Below, one piece after another: positions 6,981-9,947 of a stretch of DNA of 9,947 nt; positions within the stretch are counted from its first letter, which is position 1; each line of letters begins with the position of its first letter. Under the pieces are notes generated by a model, which had not been told where the DNA came from, did not search any database, and saw only the letters and a list, made by a program, of their open reading frames with translations. This DNA is from an uncultured Elusimicrobia bacterium (GTDB taxonomy: Bacteria > RUG730): the NCBI GenBank assembly GCA_900321865.1, contig ONXP01000072.1, positions 1 to 9,947 on the forward strand, written 5' to 3'. Position numbers and translations under genes: made by a program.

Positions 6981-7859
6981 GTGAAAACTTTTCAGGATAT
7001 TATTTTAACTTTGGAAAAATTTTGGACTAGTAATGGTTGTATTTTAATGGAGCCTTATGATTTGGAAAAAGGTGCTGGGACATTTAACCCGGCCACATTT
7101 TTTAGATGTTTGGGCGAAGAGCCTTGGGCAGTGTGTTATGTAGAGCCTTCCAGAAGGCCTACGGATGGCAGATATGGAGATAATCCTAACAGGCTTCAAC
7201 ATTATTATCAATATCAGGTGATTATAAAGCCTAACCCTAAAAATGTTCAAGAACTTTATTTAAAAAGTTTAGAAGCCATAGGTATAAATGTTTCATTGCA
7301 TGATATAAGATTTGTAGAAGATAATTGGGAATCGCCTACTTTAGGAGCCTGGGGGCTGGGCTGGGAAGTTTGGCTAGATGGTATGGAGATTACCCAGTTT
7401 ACTTATTTCCAGCAAATGGGCGGACTTGAGCTTTTTCCTATCACGATAGAAATTACATATGGTCTGGAGCGGTTAGCTATGTATGTTGAAGGAAAAGATA
7501 ATGTCTTTGACATAGTTTGGGGAGAATTAAATATAGATAATCAAAAAAAGCAAATTTTATATAAAGATGTCCATTTAGATGATGAAAAAGAATTTTCTAA
7601 ATATAATTTTGAAAAAGCTAATGTGGATATGCTATTTAAAAATTTTGTTTTTTTTGAAAAAGAAGCTTTAAACTTAGTTGAAGAATGTTTAGCAAGGCCT
7701 AGTTATGATTATGTTTTAAAAATGTCTCATACTTTTAATTTGTTAGATTCAAGAGGAGTAATCAGTGTTTCAGAAAGAGCAAATTATATTTTTAGAATTA
7801 GAACATTAGCTAAAAAAGTCGCAGAACTTTATATTAAAGAAAATAAAAATGATAAATAG
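6981..7859 (+). CDS. glyQ: glycyl-tRNA synthetase alpha subunit
   Basis: GlyQ is the catalytic class II subunit of the bacterial alpha2/beta2 glycyl-tRNA synthetase, which charges tRNA-Gly with glycine using ATP. The protein has 292 residues (E. coli about 303) and is conserved almost throughout: [20 protein letters not shown] (26-45), [20 protein letters not shown] (56-75), [20 protein letters not shown] (111-130), [12 protein letters not shown] (134-145) and class II motif 3 [12 protein letters not shown] (157-168). The GTG start is supported by a good ribosome binding site; the gap after recN is 26 bases. The beta subunit, GlyS, supplies tRNA recognition and is normally encoded directly downstream. 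Here the next gene is a glycosyltransferase overlapping by 11 bases, so glyS must lie elsewhere. The local rise in G+C (about 7060-7450) reflects conserved Gly, Trp, Pro and Arg residues and is not a sign of transfer. Confidence 0.97.
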   Translation: MKTFQDIILTLEKFWTSNGCILMEPYDLEKGAGTFNPATFFRCLGEEPWAVCYVEPSRRPTDGRYGDNPNRLQHYYQYQVIIKPNPKNVQELYLKSLEAIGINVSLHDIRFVEDNWESPTLGAWGLGWEVWLDGMEITQFTYFQQMGGLELFPITIEITYGLERLAMYVEGKDNVFDIVWGELNIDNQKKQILYKDVHLDDEKEFSKYNFEKANVDMLFKNFVFFEKEALNLVEECLARPSYDYVLKMSHTFNLLDSRGVISVSERANYIFRIRTLAKKVAELYIKENKNDK

Positions 7860-8934
7860 AATCAAATCACTTTTAGATAAAATATCTCAAGAAGGAAGAT
7901 TTTTAAAAATTATTATTTTTAGGACGGATAGGCTGGGGGATTTAGTTTTATCTGTTAATGTTTTACAGCTTATTAAAAATTATTTTTCTTCTATTGGAAT
8001 AAATACATATATTACTTTTGCGGTGAATAGTTATACTAGTCCTATTCTAAAAAACAATCCTTTTGTAGACGAGGTTTTAGAGATAGATAAGTTTAATAGA
8101 AATGATATAGTAAATTATATCAAAACTAATGATATCTCGATATCTTTATTTGTTGATAAAAATTCCAGCCTTATTCCGTATTTAGCCAAAATTCCCATTA
8201 GGATAGCACCTAGAACTAAAATTTATTCTCTTTTATTCAATTTTCTTATTTCACAAAATAGATCAAAAAATAAAAAAAATGAATCAGAATATAATTTAGA
8301 TTTAGTAAAAAAAGCCTTAAATATTGATGAAAATTTGACTTTTTACCCTAAAATTTTTGTTGATGACAAAGAAAAAGAGTTTGCTGAAAATTTTTTAAAA
8401 GAACATAATATTTTTAAAGGCGAGAAATTTTTAATTTTTCATCCTGGGAGTTCTGGATCTAGTTTAGATTTGCCTTTGGAAAAATATTTTACAATTATGA
8501 ATATAATTGCAAAAAAAGGCAAAAAATTTTTAATTACTGAAAAACAAAAAGAGTTAGAGTTATATAAGTCTAAATTCTTGAATAAAATTAAATATAAACA
8601 CATTAAACAAGAAAATTTTTTACATTGTGAGCTCTCTTTAAGAGAATTAATAGCGATAATTAATTATTCTGACATTCTAATCAGTAATAGTACAGGTCCT
8701 ATACATATAGCTGGAGCATTAGGCAAAAAAACAATTGGTTTTTATCCAAAACTTTTTCCTTGTAATTCTACCAGATGGGGAGTTTTTTCAAAGGAAAAAT
8801 GGAAAAATTTTGTTTTTACTCCGATGGTTCCTTTTTGTGATAAGTGTGATAAAAATTGTAAATTTTCTCCTTGTATGGATAAAATAAGCGAGAGAGAAGT
8901 AATAAATAAAATTTTAGATTTTATGGAATATTAG
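7849..8934 (+). CDS. glycosyltransferase family 9 (heptosyltransferase-like) protein
   Basis: GT9 enzymes transfer ADP-heptose or related sugars to the inner core of lipopolysaccharide on the cytoplasmic side of the inner membrane. This 361-residue protein shows the two-domain GT-B pattern. The N-terminal start of the first Rossmann fold is [19 protein letters not shown] (21-39), whose Asp in RLGDLV is the usual catalytic candidate, followed by [11 protein letters not shown] (70-80). The C-terminal domain has [17 protein letters not shown] (197-213), [20 protein letters not shown] (264-283) and [17 protein letters not shown] (284-300), the sugar-nucleotide site. A late Cys cluster (C330, C333, C337, C342) resembles that of other GT9 members. 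No signal peptide is seen. The start overlaps glyQ by 11 bases, implying coupling. The sugar and acceptor cannot be assigned; heptosyltransferase is the family default. Its presence supports a diderm envelope. Confidence 0.88.
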   Translation: MINRIKSLLDKISQEGRFLKIIIFRTDRLGDLVLSVNVLQLIKNYFSSIGINTYITFAVNSYTSPILKNNPFVDEVLEIDKFNRNDIVNYIKTNDISISLFVDKNSSLIPYLAKIPIRIAPRTKIYSLLFNFLISQNRSKNKKNESEYNLDLVKKALNIDENLTFYPKIFVDDKEKEFAENFLKEHNIFKGEKFLIFHPGSSGSSLDLPLEKYFTIMNIIAKKGKKFLITEKQKELELYKSKFLNKIKYKHIKQENFLHCELSLRELIAIINYSDILISNSTGPIHIAGALGKKTIGFYPKLFPCNSTRWGVFSKEKWKNFVFTPMVPFCDKCDKNCKFSPCMDKISEREVINKILDFMEY

Positions 8935-8951
8935 TTGTTTTACAAAACTAA
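8931..8951 (+). repeat. short AT-rich hairpin at the GT9/DUF167 gene junction
   Basis: TTAGTT (8931-8936) pairs with AACTAA (8946-8951), extended by TT/AA with a bulged G and a TTAC loop. It spans the GT9 stop codon and ends 4 bases before the preferred ATG (8956) of the next gene. Stability is low and chance formation is quite possible. Confidence 0.2.
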
Positions 8952-8955
8952 AAAA

Positions 8956-9225
8956 ATGATTTTAAAAATAAAAGTTTTAGCTAATGCAAAAAAAAACGAA
9001 ATTTTGGAAAAAGTTCTAATAAATGAAGATGTTTTTTATAAAATAAAAATAAATGCTCCAAAAATTGACAATAAAGCCAATAAAGAATTAATTGATTTTT
9101 TGTCTGATATTTTTCATATCCCAAAATCTTCTGTAAAAATTATTAAAGGTGAAAAAAGTACTTTAAAAATTTTGGATTTGCCTATTGATTCTAATTCAAA
9201 TGAATATAAAAAATTTTTTGTTTGA
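8956..9225 (+). CDS. DUF167 / YggU-family protein
   Basis: This small 89-residue protein matches the DUF167 (UPF0235, YggU) family of compact alpha/beta proteins with no established biochemical function. Family signatures are the N-terminal strand LKIKVLANAKKNEI, the central APKIDNKANKELIDFLS (the usual AP-xx-GKAN-x-ELxxFL region) and the C-terminal IPKSSVKIIKGEKSTLKIL, equivalent to the conserved GxxSRxK motif. I prefer the ATG at 8956, where the family-like sequence begins. An in-frame TTG at 8935, directly after the GT9 stop, would add seven residues (MFYKTKK) without family support. No Shine-Dalgarno sequence is visible for either start; the leader is nearly all A and T. It is probably co-transcribed with the GT9 gene. 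Confidence 0.85.
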   Translation: MILKIKVLANAKKNEILEKVLINEDVFYKIKINAPKIDNKANKELIDFLSDIFHIPKSSVKIIKGEKSTLKILDLPIDSNSNEYKKFFV

Positions 9226-9258
9226 CTAATTATGTTGTTTTAAAAATAAAAATTATGT

Positions 9259-9947
9259 ATGAATAAAGTTTTTTGTTTTTTTTTGATGCTTGTTTTTATA
9301 TTTTCTTGTTATAACTATGATTATTATTCTGTTTATGAACAAAACTATAAATCTGCTTATTATAAAGAAAAATTGTCTTCATTTGATAAAAAAATAAATT
9401 CTGGAAAAAACAATAAAAAGTCTCATGAGCCTAAAAAATTTATAAACAAAAAAAAATATATAAAAAAAATTAATAAAATAAAAATGTTAAAAGTTTTATT
9501 GACTAAAATTTCTGGAAAAAATTATTTGGTAATTTCTCCAAAAGCAGATTATGAAATTTATATTGGACAAAAATTAAAAGGCGAAATTTTAAAAAATAAT
9601 ACATATAAATTTGGGATATACGGATCTAGAATTGTCGTTTCTAAACAAAAAGTTTACGATGAAAAGATTTATTTAAAATCAAAGGAACCTGGTGCAATTT
9701 GTGAAATAAATAATAAAAAATATCGAGGCAATTTTTTTATATCTGTTGATAAAAATAAATTTTCTGTTGTAAATCATATAGATTTGGAACAATATATATC
9801 TGGGGTTGTTTCTTCTGAAATGCCTGCATCTTTCCCGATAGAAGCTTTAAAAGCTCAGGCGGTTTTAGCTAGAACTTATGCTATTAAAAAAATTTCTAAT
9901 TCTTCATTTTATGATTTAGATGATACAGTGAAATATCAGGTGTATAG
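9259..9947 (+). CDS. SpoIID/LytB-domain protein, putative lipoprotein (3' end outside window)
   Basis: An open frame of 229 codons runs off the right edge. The N-terminus MNKVFCFFLMLVFIFSC is a short, hydrophobic signal peptide ending in a lipobox-like IFSC, so Cys17 could be lipidated and the protein anchored in the envelope. A Lys/Asn/Tyr-rich linker (about 18-75) follows. The SpoIID/LytB region is then clear: KKYRGNFFISVD (153-164), HIDLEQYISGVVSSEMPASF (173-192), IEALKAQAVLARTYAIK (194-210) and DDTVKYQVY (221-229). In sporulating Firmicutes SpoIID is a lytic transglycosylase that cuts denuded peptidoglycan, and its essential Glu lies in the SEMP motif; Glu187 is the equivalent here. Many non-sporulating bacteria have homologues, so sporulation is not implied. 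The start is 33 bases after the DUF167 gene, with no evident Shine-Dalgarno sequence. The nearby ATG at 9255 reaches a stop after three codons. Confidence 0.87.
   Translation, partial: MNKVFCFFLMLVFIFSCYNYDYYSVYEQNYKSAYYKEKLSSFDKKINSGKNNKKSHEPKKFINKKKYIKKINKIKMLKVLLTKISGKNYLVISPKADYEIYIGQKLKGEILKNNTYKFGIYGSRIVVSKQKVYDEKIYLKSKEPGAICEINNKKYRGNFFISVDKNKFSVVNHIDLEQYISGVVSSEMPASFPIEALKAQAVLARTYAIKKISNSSFYDLDDTVKYQVY

Noticed and set aside
7044-7250. Reverse-strand open frame of 68 codons inside glyQ.
   Set aside because: It is antisense to the most conserved part of glyQ; the long open frame reflects the biased codons of that region and has no recognisable protein features.
7060-7450. Higher G+C content in glyQ as a sign of horizontal transfer.
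   Set aside because: The rise follows conserved Gly, Trp, Pro and Arg codons of a slowly evolving enzyme; flanking codons of the same gene are as AT-rich as the neighbours.
8935-8955. TTG at 8935 as the start of the DUF167-family gene.
   Set aside because: It lacks a Shine-Dalgarno sequence and adds residues outside the family pattern; the ATG at 8956 is more plausible, although TTG cannot be excluded.
1-9947. Search for CRISPR arrays, insertion sequences, phage genes, toxin-antitoxin pairs, tRNAs, rRNAs and a new multi-gene system.
   Set aside because: No regularly spaced repeats, transposase-like proteins, cloverleaf-like sequences or unexplained gene sets were found; each sizeable open frame on the + strand has a plausible known family.

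Overview
The window is a gene-dense stretch of a very AT-rich bacterial chromosome (roughly a quarter G+C by eye). Every recognisable gene lies on the + strand. Codons are strongly biased to A/T endings. TGA acts as a stop (end of the acyltransferase and of the DUF167 gene) and Trp is encoded by TGG, so the standard bacterial code applies. An S21 ribosomal protein, a GT9 (heptosyltransferase-like) glycosyltransferase, a SpoIID/LytB-type putative lipoprotein and an alpha-subunit glycyl-tRNA synthetase together suggest a low-GC, Gram-negative-type (diderm) bacterium. Endomicrobia/Elusimicrobiota, Fusobacteria or a similar AT-rich lineage are possible; this placement is inference and I cannot fix the phylum.

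Layout, left to right: (1) the C-terminal part of rpsU, cut by the left edge, then a NIF3-family metal-binding protein 2 bases downstream; (2) two membrane-protein genes, an acyltransferase-3 family enzyme and a small RDD-family protein, the latter preceded by a strong ribosome binding site; (3) a tight information-processing group, nusB, ligA (5 bases on) and recN (overlapping ligA by 8 bases); (4) glyQ with its own strong ribosome binding site, a GT9 glycosyltransferase overlapping glyQ by 11 bases, and a DUF167/YggU-family gene; (5) the N-terminal 229 residues of a SpoIID/LytB-domain putative lipoprotein, cut by the right edge. No gap exceeds about 50 bases, so much of the window may be read as one or a few long transcripts. 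No convincing promoter or GC-rich terminator is visible.

The gene functions are mostly housekeeping: translation (rpsU, glyQ), rRNA transcription antitermination (nusB), DNA ligation and repair (ligA, recN), and envelope work (acyltransferase, GT9, SpoIID-like). I see no CRISPR array, mobile element, toxin-antitoxin pair, phage gene, tRNA or rRNA, and no evidence of a new defence or biosynthetic system. The points most worth a second look are an insertion of about 45 residues in the LigA adenylation domain before the catalytic lysine, glyQ without an adjacent glyS, the putative SpoIID-type lipoprotein, and very uneven Shine-Dalgarno strength between neighbouring genes.
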